Origin: an uncultured Eubacterium sp.
Lineage (GTDB): Bacteria > Bacillota > Clostridia > Oscillospirales > CAG-272
Direction: 5' to 3'
NCBI GenBank assembly: GCA_900544285.1
Contig: UQUT01000002.1
Location: 62,001 to 126,000, forward strand
Length of the DNA: 64,000 nt
Positions 28,355 through 36,620 of this stretch are shown here, one piece after another (position 1 is the first letter of the stretch; the number at the start of each line of letters is the position of its first letter). A program made the position numbers and the translations under genes. Below the pieces are notes generated by a model. The model did not search any database, had not been told where the DNA came from, and saw only the letters and a list, made by a program, of their open reading frames with translations.

Positions 28355-28777
28355 TTATTCCTCCTCTGCTTCTTCTTTCTTTACAAACTTACATTTGATC
28401 GGGAGCTTGTTGGCTGCGAGACGCATAGCTTCCTTTGCGTCCGTTTCGCTAACGCCGTCCATTTCAAACATAACTCTGCCCGGCTTAACAACTGCAACCC
28501 AGTATTCGGGAGAACCTTTACCGGAACCCATTCGGGTTTCAGCGGGTTTTTCCGTGATCGGCTTATCCGGGAAGATCTTGATCCATACCTGACCGCCACG
28601 TTTGATGTAACGCGTCATAGCGATACGGGCTGCTTCTATCTGGTTGCTTGTGATCCAAGCGGGTTCAAGCGCCGCAAGACCGAACGTTCCGTATGTTACG
28701 GTGTTGCCTCTTGTAGCCTTGCCCTTCAGACGTCCGCGCTGCACACGTCTGTATTTAACTCTTTTAGGCATTAACAT
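28355..28777 (-). CDS. rplP: 50S ribosomal protein L16
   Basis: The 140-residue protein starts [16 protein letters not shown] and contains KGNTV-type loops ([18 protein letters not shown]) and [23 protein letters not shown] 28777 has GGAGG eight bases upstream and makes the gene overlap rpsC by 14 bases. It shapes the A site and binds 23S domain V. Confidence 0.95.
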   Translation of the reverse strand: MLMPKRVKYRRVQRGRLKGKATRGNTVTYGTFGLAALEPAWITSNQIEAARIAMTRYIKRGGQVWIKIFPDKPITEKPAETRMGSGKGSPEYWVAVVKPGRVMFEMDGVSETDAKEAMRLAANKLPIKCKFVKKEEAEEE

Positions 28778-29570
28778 TTTTATCGCCTCCGTCTCTGTGC
28801 TGCTGTCTGGGAGCACGATTGCTGCCCGCGAAGTTCTGTCTGCGGTCGCCGCCTCTGCGGTCTCCGCCCTTGCGGTCGCCTCTGTCGTTTCTTCTGCCAT
28901 CGCGAGGTCTGTCCGAAGGAACATAACCCTTAGCCATCTTGTCTGCAAGGATTTCGCCCTTGTAGATCCAGCACTTAATGCCTATCTTGCCGTAGGTTGT
29001 GTTTGCTTCTGCAAAGCCGTAGTCGATGTCAGCACGAATCGTCTGAAGCGGAATCGTACCTTCGTGGTAGTGCTCGGTTCTTGCAATTTCAGCGCCGTTA
29101 AGACGACCGCCGCAGGAAATCTTGATTCCCTTTGCACCGAGTCTCATCGTTCTGCCGATAGCCTGTTTCATAGCGCGGCGGAACGCAATTCTCTTTTCGA
29201 GCTGTGCCGCGATGCTCTCTGCAACAAGCTGAGCGTCGAGGTCGGGAGATTTAACCTCCGCAACGTTGACGAGTGCAGGCTTGCCTACGAGTTTCTCGAT
29301 CTCAACGCGGAGCTTTTCGATTTCAGCACCGCCGCGACCGATAACAACACCGGGTTTAGCGCAGTGGATGAGAACCTTTACGTTCTGGGGTGTACGTTCG
29401 ATTTCGATCTTCGGAACACCTGCGGAGTAAAGTTTCTCTTTGAGATACTTTCTCAGTTTGTAATCGGAAACGAGTGTATCGCCGAATGTTTTGTCATCTG
29501 CGAACCATCTCGAGTCCCAATCTTTGATTACGCCGACACGGAGACCGTGCGGATTAACTTTCTGACCCAT
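28764..29570 (-). CDS. rpsC: 30S ribosomal protein S3 with a long RG-rich tail
   Basis: The 268-residue protein starts [20 protein letters not shown] and has the KH motif [14 protein letters not shown] and the C-terminal domain ending near residue 220. The remaining 45 or so residues are an Arg/Gly/Asp/Asn-rich disordered extension ([20 protein letters not shown]), absent from most S3 proteins. S3 lines the mRNA entry channel. The rplP gene starts inside its 3' end. Confidence 0.96.
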   Translation of the reverse strand: MGQKVNPHGLRVGVIKDWDSRWFADDKTFGDTLVSDYKLRKYLKEKLYSAGVPKIEIERTPQNVKVLIHCAKPGVVIGRGGAEIEKLRVEIEKLVGKPALVNVAEVKSPDLDAQLVAESIAAQLEKRIAFRRAMKQAIGRTMRLGAKGIKISCGGRLNGAEIARTEHYHEGTIPLQTIRADIDYGFAEANTTYGKIGIKCWIYKGEILADKMAKGYVPSDRPRDGRRNDRGDRKGGDRRGGDRRQNFAGSNRAPRQQHRDGGDKNVNA

Positions 29571-29587
29571 TTTTCGTCCTCCCTCTC

Positions 29588-29923
29588 TTAAGCTCTTTCC
29601 TTCAAAGCGATCGTAACGTGAGACGATCTCTTGAGGAGTCTGTCTGCGCTGCCCTTAGCACGCGGAAGAAGTCTCTTGAGCGTGGGGCCGGGGCAAACGA
29701 AGCATTCGGATACGTAAAGCTTGCTTACGTCCATGCCGAAATTGTTTTCAGCATTTGCAACTGCGCTCTTAAGCAGCTTTATAAGGTATTCGCTTGCCGA
29801 CTTGGGAGTGTTTTTGAGTATTGCCATTGCGGTTCCCGCATCCTTACCTCTGATAAGGTCAAGCACGATCTGTACTTTGCGCGGGGAAATTCTGGCATAT
29901 TTAAGATATGCTCTTGCTTCCAT
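29588..29923 (-). CDS. rplV: 50S ribosomal protein L22
   Basis: The 111-residue protein has [20 protein letters not shown] and the tunnel loop region ending [20 protein letters not shown]. Its extended hairpin lines the peptide exit tunnel. Confidence 0.97.
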   Translation of the reverse strand: MEARAYLKYARISPRKVQIVLDLIRGKDAGTAMAILKNTPKSASEYLIKLLKSAVANAENNFGMDVSKLYVSECFVCPGPTLKRLLPRAKGSADRLLKRSSHVTIALKERA

Positions 29924-29952
29924 AATAACTTATTCCTCCTTAGCTCGGTACA

Positions 29953-30228
29953 TTAGGTGTTTGATGTTTTCGAACCGGAATGTCCGCGGAAGGTACGTGT
30001 GGGAGCGAACTCGCCGAGGCGATGTCCGACCATGTCCTCCGTCACATAAACCGGAACGTGTTTTCTTCCGTCGTGAACAGCGATTGTGTGTCCAACGAAT
30101 TCAGGGAAGATAACGGAAGCACGCGACCAGGTTTTGACGACCTTTTTCTCTCCGGCTTTATTCATGGCTTCAACTCTGGAATAAAGCTTTTCTTCAACGA
30201 AAGGTCCTTTTTTCAAGCTTCTGCTCAT
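29953..30228 (-). CDS. rpsS: 30S ribosomal protein S19
   Basis: The 91-residue protein starts [20 protein letters not shown] and ends with [19 protein letters not shown]. It sits at the head of the 30S subunit with S13. Confidence 0.98.
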   Translation of the reverse strand: MSRSLKKGPFVEEKLYSRVEAMNKAGEKKVVKTWSRASVIFPEFVGHTIAVHDGRKHVPVYVTEDMVGHRLGEFAPTRTFRGHSGSKTSNT

Positions 30229-30241
30229 TTCTTATGCCTCC

Positions 30242-31075
30242 TTATTTACCGTTTCTGTGTCTTACAATGAACTTTTCTGTTCTTGCCTTCTTGTCTCTCG
30301 TCTTATAACCCATTGTAGGCTTACCCCAAGGAGTAACGGGAGTGGGACGACCGATAGGTGACTTACCTTCACCACCGCCGTGAGGGTGATCGCAGGGGTT
30401 CATGACAGAACCGCGTACCGTAGGACGGACACCTCTGTGACGTGTCTTACCTGCTTTACCGACCTTGACGTTTTCGTGGTCGATGTTGGAAACCTGACCG
30501 ATTGTAGCTTTGCAGTCAAGACGGATAAGTCTTACTTCGCCGGAAGGAAGTCTTACCTGAGCCATGCCGTTTTCTTTCGCCATGAGCTGAGCTGCGCTTC
30601 CTGCGCTGCGAACGAGCTGACCACCCTTGCCTGCGTAAAGTTCAATGTTGTAGATGAAAGTACCAACGGGTATTTTCTCTATGGGGAGCGTGTTGCCGGG
30701 TTTGATGTCGGCTTCTGCTCCGGAATATACCATATCGCCGTCCGTAAGACCTACGGGAGCGATGATATACTTCTTTTCGCCGTTTTCATACTGAATGAGG
30801 GCGATGTAAGCAGTGCGGTTGGGGTCGTATTCGACACCGATGACCTTTGCTGCGCCGTCAAAATAATCGCGCTTGAAGTCGACTATTCTGTACTTCTGCT
30901 TGTTGCCGCCACCGTGATGACGGACTGTAATTTTGCCGTAGCTGTTTCTGCCGGCATGTTTCTTCTTAACCGCAAGAAGGCTCTTTTCGGGAGAGAACTT
31001 CGTGATTTCCGCAAAATCCGGAACTGTCATTCCTCTTCTGCCGGGAGTCGTAGGATTATATTTTACTGTTGCCAT
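30242..31075 (-). CDS. rplB: 50S ribosomal protein L2
   Basis: The 277-residue protein has the conserved [20 protein letters not shown] and [18 protein letters not shown], whose His is important for peptidyl transfer. It is the largest RNA-binding protein of the 50S core. Confidence 0.98.
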   Translation of the reverse strand: MATVKYNPTTPGRRGMTVPDFAEITKFSPEKSLLAVKKKHAGRNSYGKITVRHHGGGNKQKYRIVDFKRDYFDGAAKVIGVEYDPNRTAYIALIQYENGEKKYIIAPVGLTDGDMVYSGAEADIKPGNTLPIEKIPVGTFIYNIELYAGKGGQLVRSAGSAAQLMAKENGMAQVRLPSGEVRLIRLDCKATIGQVSNIDHENVKVGKAGKTRHRGVRPTVRGSVMNPCDHPHGGGEGKSPIGRPTPVTPWGKPTMGYKTRDKKARTEKFIVRHRNGK

Positions 31076-31093
31076 ATTCGCTGCTCCTCCTCA

Positions 31094-31393
31094 TTAAATC
31101 ATTCCGTCGAAGAAGGCGATCGTCTTGGAATCCTTTGTAAGAGTAACGATTGCTTTCTTCCATGTTCTTGTTGCACCGGGCTTGCGACCGCCGAGTGACT
31201 TCGGTTTGCTCTTTACACTGACCGTGTTTACGGATTCAACCTTAACACCATCAAAAACCGCTTCAACCGCACTTGCGATTTCGGGTTTTGTTGCTGTGCG
31301 AAGAACCTCGAAGGTATACTTCTTTGTCTTCGTTCCGTCAAGGCTTGCTTCCGAAATGATCGGTCTGATTATGATATCATGAGCCGTTTTCAT
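31094..31393 (-). CDS. rplW: 50S ribosomal protein L23
   Basis: The 99-residue protein has DIIIRPIISEASLDGTKTKKYTF and EIASAVEAVFDGVKVESVNT. It is the docking site for trigger factor and SRP. Its ATG overlaps the rplD stop by one base (31393). Confidence 0.97.
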   Translation of the reverse strand: MKTAHDIIIRPIISEASLDGTKTKKYTFEVLRTATKPEIASAVEAVFDGVKVESVNTVSVKSKPKSLGGRKPGATRTWKKAIVTLTKDSKTIAFFDGMI

Positions 31394-32016
31394 TATGCAT
31401 ACACCTCCGTGATCTGTTCGACCGCGCCCTTAGCCATGACGAGTTTGTCGCAGTTAAGAATGTCGTACACATTGATTGTGTTCGCATACGCTGTCTTAAC
31501 GCCGGGAATGTTTGCAAGGCTGCGGACAACCATATCATTCTTTTCGGAAAGAACAACGAGTGCCTTTCCTTCAGCGCCGATAGCCTTGAGCATATTCACC
31601 ATTGTCTTTGTCTTGTATTCGCTTGCCGTGATAGCGTCAACGCAAACGAATTCGCCGCCTGCAACCTTGGAAGAGAGAGCGCTCTTCATAGCGAGCTGTC
31701 TTGTCTTCTTGTTCATTGCTGTGCGGTAGGATCTGGGCTTCGGAGCAAATACAACGCCGCCGTGCGTCCACTGAGGAGCACGTGTGCTGCCCTGTCTCGC
31801 TCTGCCTGTACCCTTCTGGCGCCACGGTTTCTTACCGCCGCCGGAAACTTCTGTTCTTGTAAGAGCAGACTGTGTACCCTGTCTTTGATTGAGAAGGTAC
31901 ATTCTGACCGCTGCATGAAGAATAGCTTCGTTGACCTCGACTGCGAATATAGCGTCGCAGAGGTCAATCGTGCTAACCTGAGCACCGGACATGTCCAAAA
32001 CTTTCATTTCAGCCAT
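31393..32016 (-). CDS. rplD: 50S ribosomal protein L4
   Basis: The 207-residue protein has RTEVSGGGKKPWRQKGTGRAR and APQWTHGGVVFAPKPRSY, the exit-tunnel loop. In E. coli L4 also represses its own S10 operon by attenuation; the leader hairpin ahead of rpsJ would be the place to look for similar control here. Confidence 0.97.
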   Translation of the reverse strand: MAEMKVLDMSGAQVSTIDLCDAIFAVEVNEAILHAAVRMYLLNQRQGTQSALTRTEVSGGGKKPWRQKGTGRARQGSTRAPQWTHGGVVFAPKPRSYRTAMNKKTRQLAMKSALSSKVAGGEFVCVDAITASEYKTKTMVNMLKAIGAEGKALVVLSEKNDMVVRSLANIPGVKTAYANTINVYDILNCDKLVMAKGAVEQITEVYA

Positions 32017-32033
32017 TGTGTCGTTCCTCCTTC

Positions 32034-32666
32034 TCAGCCTTTAACCGTGTTGCGGATGAATACGATTCCGCCCTTCGCGCCGGGGATTGCGCCCTTGACC
32101 GCGATGAGGTTCTTTTCAGCGTCAACACGTACTACGTTAAGGTTCTGTACAGTAACCTGTTCGTTACCATACTGACCAGCCATCTTTTTGTTTTTGAATA
32201 TACGCGACGGAGAAGAGTTAGCGCCCATGGAACCGGGTTGACGGTGAACAGGGCCTACGCCGTGCGTCATTCTGAGTTTGTGGCAATTCCATCTCTTTAT
32301 AACGCCTGAATAACCGTGACCCTTTGTGATGCCCGTGACATCAACTCTGTCTCCGGCTGCGAACGTATCGGCTGCAACGACGTCGCCTACGTTCATTGTC
32401 TTTGCGTCATCAAGGCGGAATTCCTTGAGATGTCTCTTAGCCGCAACGCCTGCTTTTGCAAAGTGACCTGCAACAGGCTTTGTGAGCTTTTTGTCGGCAA
32501 TGTCCTCAAAACCGAGCTGAACGCTGTCATAGCCGTCGGTTTCGGTTGTCTTCTTCTGAACGACAACGCAGGGGCCTGCCTCGATTACCGTGACCGGAAC
32601 CACATTTCCGGCCTCGTCGAAAATCTGCGTCATGCCGATTTTCTTACCGATGATACCTTTTTTCAT
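32034..32666 (-). CDS. rplC: 50S ribosomal protein L3
   Basis: The 210-residue protein starts [20 protein letters not shown] and has [22 protein letters not shown], here noted as [13 protein letters not shown], and [18 protein letters not shown]. It initiates 50S assembly. A 138-base gap separates it from rpsJ. Confidence 0.97.
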   Translation of the reverse strand: MKKGIIGKKIGMTQIFDEAGNVVPVTVIEAGPCVVVQKKTTETDGYDSVQLGFEDIADKKLTKPVAGHFAKAGVAAKRHLKEFRLDDAKTMNVGDVVAADTFAAGDRVDVTGITKGHGYSGVIKRWNCHKLRMTHGVGPVHRQPGSMGANSSPSRIFKNKKMAGQYGNEQVTVQNLNVVRVDAEKNLIAVKGAIPGAKGGIVFIRNTVKG

Positions 32667-32804
32667 TGTTTTTTCCTCCTGTTTTGGTTATTGGTTGACC
32701 ATCACGCAAGTTGAGCGGGTCAACGTGACCGCGGCATATAATATATAAGGAAGATTGTTCCCGCATTTATGCCAAATGAAATTGTTTCAGCCTTGTTTTG
32801 TGGA

Positions 32805-33116
32805 TCAGAGCTTAATTTCAATTTCAACGCCGGCCGGAAGTTCAAGACCCGTAAGAGCTTCAATTGTCTTCTGCGACGGCTTGATTACGTCGATCAGTCT
32901 CTTGTGGGTTCTGATTTCGAACTGCTCTCTGCTGTCCTTGTACTTGTGGACTGCGCGCAGGATCGTGACGATTTCCTTCTCCGTGGGGAGCGGAATGGGT
33001 CCGGAAACTTCGGAGCCGTTTCTCTTTGCGGTTTCGACGATCTTCTTCGCTGCGGCATCGATCAGAGTGTGATCGTAGCTTTTGAGTCTGATTCGGATTT
33101 TTTCGCTTGTTGCCAC
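32805..33116 (-). CDS. rpsJ: 30S ribosomal protein S10
   Basis: The 103-residue protein has [20 protein letters not shown] and the conserved [15 protein letters not shown]. It also acts as NusE in antitermination complexes. It is the first gene of the S10 operon and follows a leader of roughly 300 bases. Confidence 0.98.
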   Translation of the reverse strand: MATSEKIRIRLKSYDHTLIDAAAKKIVETAKRNGSEVSGPIPLPTEKEIVTILRAVHKYKDSREQFEIRTHKRLIDVIKPSQKTIEALTGLELPAGVEIEIKL

Positions 33117-33234
33117 TGTTCTTTTGCCTCCTGTTTAAGATTTTTAAGTAGGCGGCGACGTTTTCGGCTTTCGCCGTCCGCGTCTCAGCTTGCCGGAACA
33201 CTCTGCCGGGCGTTTCCACCCTTTCTAAATAAAA

Positions 33235-33251
33235 ACCGGAAAAATTCCGGT
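33235..33251 (-). terminator. Leader attenuator candidate ahead of rpsJ
   Basis: ACCGGAA and TTCCGGT form a 7-bp stem with a three-base loop, followed on the minus strand by TTTTATTT. It lies 119 bases before rpsJ and after the probable start of transcription, so it would stop most transcripts before the 31-gene cluster unless overridden. Confidence 0.55.
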
Positions 33252-33546
33252 GGCATTTGTGTTTTCAATCGGATTGACGCCGCACGCGGCGCAATATCCA
33301 CAACACCAATGAGATTCCAAAAAGCTCTCGCCCGGTTCAATGTCGGACATACTCTGCGGAAATTCCCCGTGAAACCACGGCAACCTCCCGCTTCATCGCA
33401 CATCAAGCTTTTTTATTGTACATTATACTATCATTTTTTGCAATACTTTTTTGAAAAATTGCTAAAAAATTTTTCGTAGAAATTCGTAGAATTTTTAACG
33501 CGTCTTTTGTGCACTTTGCACAAAAAGCGTCTTTTTTCAAAATTAC

Positions 33547-33576
33547 TGTGGATTTTTGCTCTCCGTATGGTATAAT
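33547..33576 (+). promoter_or_regulatory. Promoter of the TSCPD/amidohydrolase pair
   Basis: TATAAT (33571-33576) is preceded by TGG, giving an extended -10, with a weak TGTGGA (33547-33552) 18 bases upstream. It lies 35 bases before the ATG. Confidence 0.55.
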
Positions 33577-33610
33577 TTACTGGTAATATAATTAAAAAGA
33601 AGGTTTTTAT

Positions 33611-33865
33611 ATGACAAAGACTGTTGATTATAAAACTCACGGCACCTGCTCCCGCATGATTCACGTTGAAATTGAGGATGGTATCGTCCGCGACGTAAAA
33701 TTCACGGGCGGTTGCAACGGAAACACGCAGGGCGTCGCAAAGCTCGTCATCGGCAGAAAGGCAGACGAGGTCGTTTCACTTCTCAAAGGAACGGATTGCG
33801 GCGGCAGAGGCACATCGTGCCCAGATCAGCTCGCAAAGGCAATTGAGGAGGCGATGAGCAAATAA
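33611..33865 (+). CDS. TSCPD-domain protein (TIGR03905 type)
   Basis: The 84-residue protein has the pattern of small TSCPD-domain proteins: GTCSRMIHVEIEDG, FTGGCNGNTQGVAKLVIGR and the terminal GGRGTSCPDQLAKAI. The same domain forms the C-terminus of vitamin-B12-dependent ribonucleotide reductases; four cysteines suggest metal or redox chemistry. The function of the free-standing form is unknown. Its stop codon overlaps the next gene's ATG by one base (TAATG). Confidence 0.85.
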   Translation: MTKTVDYKTHGTCSRMIHVEIEDGIVRDVKFTGGCNGNTQGVAKLVIGRKADEVVSLLKGTDCGGRGTSCPDQLAKAIEEAMSK

Positions 33866-34671
33866 TGCTTATCGACACGCACACACATTGCTTTCCCGAC
33901 GCGCTTGCGCCGAGAGCGATAGATTCCCTTTCGGGAGAAAGTAAGCAGCTTGCGCATACGGACGGCACCCTTTCCGGGCTGATTTCGTCCATGGATGAAT
34001 ACGGCGTTGACAAGAGCTTCGTACTCAACATCGCAACAAATCCGCGCCAGCAGGATAACGTCAACAAATTTGCCGTCGCTATAAATAATTATAATGGAAG
34101 AATTGTTTCTTTCGGCTCGATAAATCCTGACTGTCCGGACAAAAAAGCTGCCGCAAAGCAGATAAAGGAATCCGGGCTCTACGGCATAAAACTCCATCCG
34201 GACTTTATGGGTCACGATTTTTCCGACGACGCATTTTCAGAAGTTCTTTCCGCCTGTGCGGAATATGACCTGACAGTCGTCATCCACGCGGGGCTCGACT
34301 TTGTCTCGCTTGACCATGTCCACGCAACGCCGGAAATGATCGCCGCCGTTTGCGATAAGTTCCCTTCTCTTCGACTTGTTTGCGCACACTTCGGAGCAAA
34401 CTTCATGTACGAAAAGTCGGCAGAGCTTCTGTCAAAGAAGAACATCTGGATAGATACGGCGTATTCCTCTCATGTCAATGACGTCGAAGGCGCGAAAAAG
34501 GTCTTTGCCGCGTTTGATAATGACAGGATAATGTTTGCAACCGATTCCCCTTGGGAAACGCCCGCGGACACAATGGCGTTTATAGATAAACTGGAACTTT
34601 CCGCAGAACAGAAGGAAAAGCTGTTTTGTAAAAACGCCGAAAAGCTCATAGAGCTTTCAGAAAAAAGATAA
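33865..34671 (+). CDS. Amidohydrolase family metal-dependent hydrolase
   Basis: The 268-residue TIM-barrel enzyme has the metal-binding DTHTHCF at residues 4-10, HPDFMGHDF, then VVIHAG and the final ATDSPWETP aspartate. This is the Amidohydro_2/ACMSD-like pattern of hydrolases and decarboxylases. Substrate unknown. It is translationally coupled to the TSCPD gene. Confidence 0.85.
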   Translation: MLIDTHTHCFPDALAPRAIDSLSGESKQLAHTDGTLSGLISSMDEYGVDKSFVLNIATNPRQQDNVNKFAVAINNYNGRIVSFGSINPDCPDKKAAAKQIKESGLYGIKLHPDFMGHDFSDDAFSEVLSACAEYDLTVVIHAGLDFVSLDHVHATPEMIAAVCDKFPSLRLVCAHFGANFMYEKSAELLSKKNIWIDTAYSSHVNDVEGAKKVFAAFDNDRIMFATDSPWETPADTMAFIDKLELSAEQKEKLFCKNAEKLIELSEKR

Positions 34672-34691
34672 AATCCCGCAAGGGATTTCAT

Positions 34692-34768
34692 CTGCCCTTA
34701 GCGCAATTGGATAGAGTATCAGATTCCGATTCTGACGGTTGGGGGTTCGAATCCCCCAGGGCAGGCCA
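34692..34768 (+). tRNA. tRNA-Arg (anticodon CCG), CCA encoded
   Basis: CTGCCCT and AGGGCAG form the 7-bp acceptor stem, followed by G and an encoded CCA. The anticodon arm is TCAGA-TTCCGAT-TCTGA, with CCG in the middle, reading CGG. The T arm is GGGGG-TTCGAAT-CCCCC. The D stem (GCGC/GAGT) is imperfect, with one mismatch and one G-U pair, but the rest folds cleanly. Confidence 0.9.
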
Positions 34769-34807
34769 AAAAGGAAAAGAGCGCTTTCAGCGCTCTTTTC
34801 CTTTTTG
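34769..34807 (+). terminator. Terminator after tRNA-Arg
   Basis: AAAAAGGAAAAGAGCGC pairs with GCGCTCTTTTCCTTTTT as a 17-bp stem with a five-base loop, right after the CCA end. Confidence 0.85.
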
Positions 34808-35040
34808 GCAAACAGGGATTCGAACGGGCTCGGTAGTGAATGACAGCCTTGGACGTAGCGAAGCGGCACGAGGGTAGTGAATGACAGCCTTGGACGGCTG
34901 TCAGAACCCGAGTGTGACCGAGCCGCAGCGAGACTGTCAGAGCCGAGCCTGACCGAGCGGCGTCGAGACGCGAGAATTCGAATCCCCCCAAACTCTGCGC
35001 CAAAACACCGCAAGGTGTCCTTTTTGCTTTGGCGCAAAAT
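34808..35040. other. Non-coding scar with tRNA 3'-end fragments and short direct repeats
   Basis: This stretch has no plausible gene. GGTAGTGAATGACAGCCTTG occurs twice, starting near 34833 and 34873. ACCGAGC occurs twice in a GC-rich part. At 34975 a T-arm-like ATTCGAATCCCCCC is followed by ...GCGCCA, like a tRNA 3' end without its 5' half. At 34808-34825, read on the minus strand, GTTCGAATCCCTGTTTGCCA looks like a second 3' end in the opposite orientation. A hairpin ACACCGCAAGGTGT with T-run lies near 35014. Confidence 0.6.
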
Positions 35041-35069
35041 CACAATAACAGTTATAACCAAAGCAATGA

Positions 35070-35098
35070 TTGTATCTCCGTTTCCGGAATGGTATTCT
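35070..35098 (+). promoter_or_regulatory. Possible promoter of the HTH-kinase fusion gene
   Basis: TTGTAT (35070-35075) and TATTCT (35093-35098) are separated by 17 bases, 34 bases before the start codon. Confidence 0.45.
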
Positions 35099-35132
35099 GA
35101 AAACACAAACAAAGAAAGGAGGAAAACCGCAA

Positions 35133-36503
35133 ATGAAATACGAAAACGCAAACGATGTTTTACCCAAAGATCTTCTGGAACAGGTTCAGAAAATAGCCGG
35201 AGGGCGACTTCTTTATATTCCGATCGCCGGCGACAAAAAGTTATGGGGAGAAAAGAACGGAAACCGTTTTCGCGTAAAAATGAGAAACCGCGAGATCCGC
35301 GAAAAATTCGCGTCTGGCGCAAGCGCTGACACATTGTCAGCCGAATATTTTCTCACCCCTGAAACAATACGAAACATTATTTATGAAAAAAAGGAGATGC
35401 AATCTATGACGTTTGAAGAAATCTGCAAACTTTACAGCGACGAAGCCCCGATTTCCTGCGAACTGAAAAACAAGCTCGACAGACAGGAATCATGGGCGGT
35501 TTATATGCTCCGCGACTATCTTATAACTTATCCGTCCGGAGCAATTACGCTTCATATCCACAAATACTGCTATACAACGGAAAAGCGCGTGCAGCAGATG
35601 ACAAAAATCATCGAAGCCTACCGCAAAGCGGGCTGCGACTGTTGCAGCGTCGTTCCGAACAAATACGGCGAGCTGTCACGGACGGTGCCCTTTGAAGGCT
35701 ATGACTGCGTTGTCTGGGCAGAGGAAACGATCGACGGCGCAATTCCTTCTTCGGAAAAATCGCCGAGAATCGCAGGCGAAGGTTCAAGATACATTTACTC
35801 CGACGAGATGCTTGCGCTTATGGCAAAGGTCGGAGGAATGCACCTCGACGGAAGCGAGCCGAACTATACGGTTCTCTTTGACAACGACTCGTGCGCTCTG
35901 AAAATTTATGAAGACTGGATAGACGAATATCTTGAATGTGACCTTCCGAGCGAGATCGGTGAAAAACAGCCCGACCTGCTTCCACTGCTTGACAAAATCC
36001 GCAAAGAGGTGAAAAATATCCGCAGCCGCCTGCGCCCGATCTACGGAAAGCTCCCGAAATCACTCTTTCACGGCGAGGAGCAGCGCAACAATCAACTGCT
36101 TTCGGGCGACGGTCACCTCATCGGGCTCTGCGATTTCAATAACGGCGGACTCGACACCTGCATAGCACATTTTCTCCACGTTGCGATGATAACGACTGAA
36201 GAGCTTCCCGAAGATTACGTCTGGCTTGAAGTAAACGATCCCGACGTTCGCCAAAAACGCCTTGACAGCCTGATTCATTCGTTCCGTGTAATCGGAAAGG
36301 AATATAATTTCAGCGAAGAAGAGCTTGCCGCACTGCCGCTTGTCTACAAAATAATGCTTTTCGGCGGCGTGTATTATTACGGAACCGTTTTCGAGCTTGC
36401 GGATAACCACGATCAGCTGAAGGAACTGCTCGAATATATTCTCGGTCAGCTTTCCATAGATCAGATCGATTTCCGCAGGGTACTTGCCGGGGCAACCAAC
36501 TGA
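35133..36503 (+). CDS. Fusion of a Mor/HTH-like domain and an APH-type kinase-like domain
   Basis: ATG 35133 follows AAAGGAGG. The first 90 residues (NDVLPKDLLEQVQKIAGGR, LYIPIAGDKKLWGEKNG, then NREIREKF and LSAEYFLTPETIRNIIYEKK) match the Mor-like HTH proteins of Clostridia. The following 360 residues resemble aminoglycoside-phosphotransferase-fold kinases: the Brenner-type motif is LFHGEEQRNNQLLS with DFNNGGLD after it. In APH enzymes this motif is HGDxxxxN, so the catalytic Asp is Glu here. The fusion may be a small-molecule-responsive regulator rather than a working kinase. I do not know its substrate or DNA target. Confidence 0.6.
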   Translation: MKYENANDVLPKDLLEQVQKIAGGRLLYIPIAGDKKLWGEKNGNRFRVKMRNREIREKFASGASADTLSAEYFLTPETIRNIIYEKKEMQSMTFEEICKLYSDEAPISCELKNKLDRQESWAVYMLRDYLITYPSGAITLHIHKYCYTTEKRVQQMTKIIEAYRKAGCDCCSVVPNKYGELSRTVPFEGYDCVVWAEETIDGAIPSSEKSPRIAGEGSRYIYSDEMLALMAKVGGMHLDGSEPNYTVLFDNDSCALKIYEDWIDEYLECDLPSEIGEKQPDLLPLLDKIRKEVKNIRSRLRPIYGKLPKSLFHGEEQRNNQLLSGDGHLIGLCDFNNGGLDTCIAHFLHVAMITTEELPEDYVWLEVNDPDVRQKRLDSLIHSFRVIGKEYNFSEEELAALPLVYKIMLFGGVYYYGTVFELADNHDQLKELLEYILGQLSIDQIDFRRVLAGATN

Positions 36504-36507
36504 GCAC

Positions 36508-36535
36508 AAAAAGCACGCCGCGGCGTGCTTTTTTA
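36508..36535. terminator. Bidirectional terminator between the HTH-kinase gene and clpC
   Basis: AAAAAGCACGCCG pairs with CGGCGTGCTTTTT with essentially no loop beyond the GCGC centre, and T-runs flank both sides. Confidence 0.8.
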
Positions 36536-36620
36536 TTAAGCAGAGGCGAATTATAATCAAGCGTAACGCAATCGAAGAACTGCGCGATCAATACGGCGCA
36601 ATGTCTCTTCCCTTTTCCCA

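Larger units (their letters stand above)
33117..33610 (-). promoter_or_regulatory. Non-coding leader and promoter region of the S10 operon
   Basis: The 494-base gap holds no convincing gene. On the minus strand a TATAAT (33427-33422) is the best -10 but lacks a good -35. Between it and rpsJ lies the terminator-like hairpin at 33235-33251. The half of the gap nearest 33600 contains the plus-strand promoter of the TSCPD gene. Confidence 0.6.

Noticed and set aside
34975..35003. Second tRNA gene suggested by ATTCGAATCCCCCC...GCGCCA
   Set aside because: Only a T-arm and a 3' end are present; no D or anticodon arm can be folded upstream. It is listed as a fragment.
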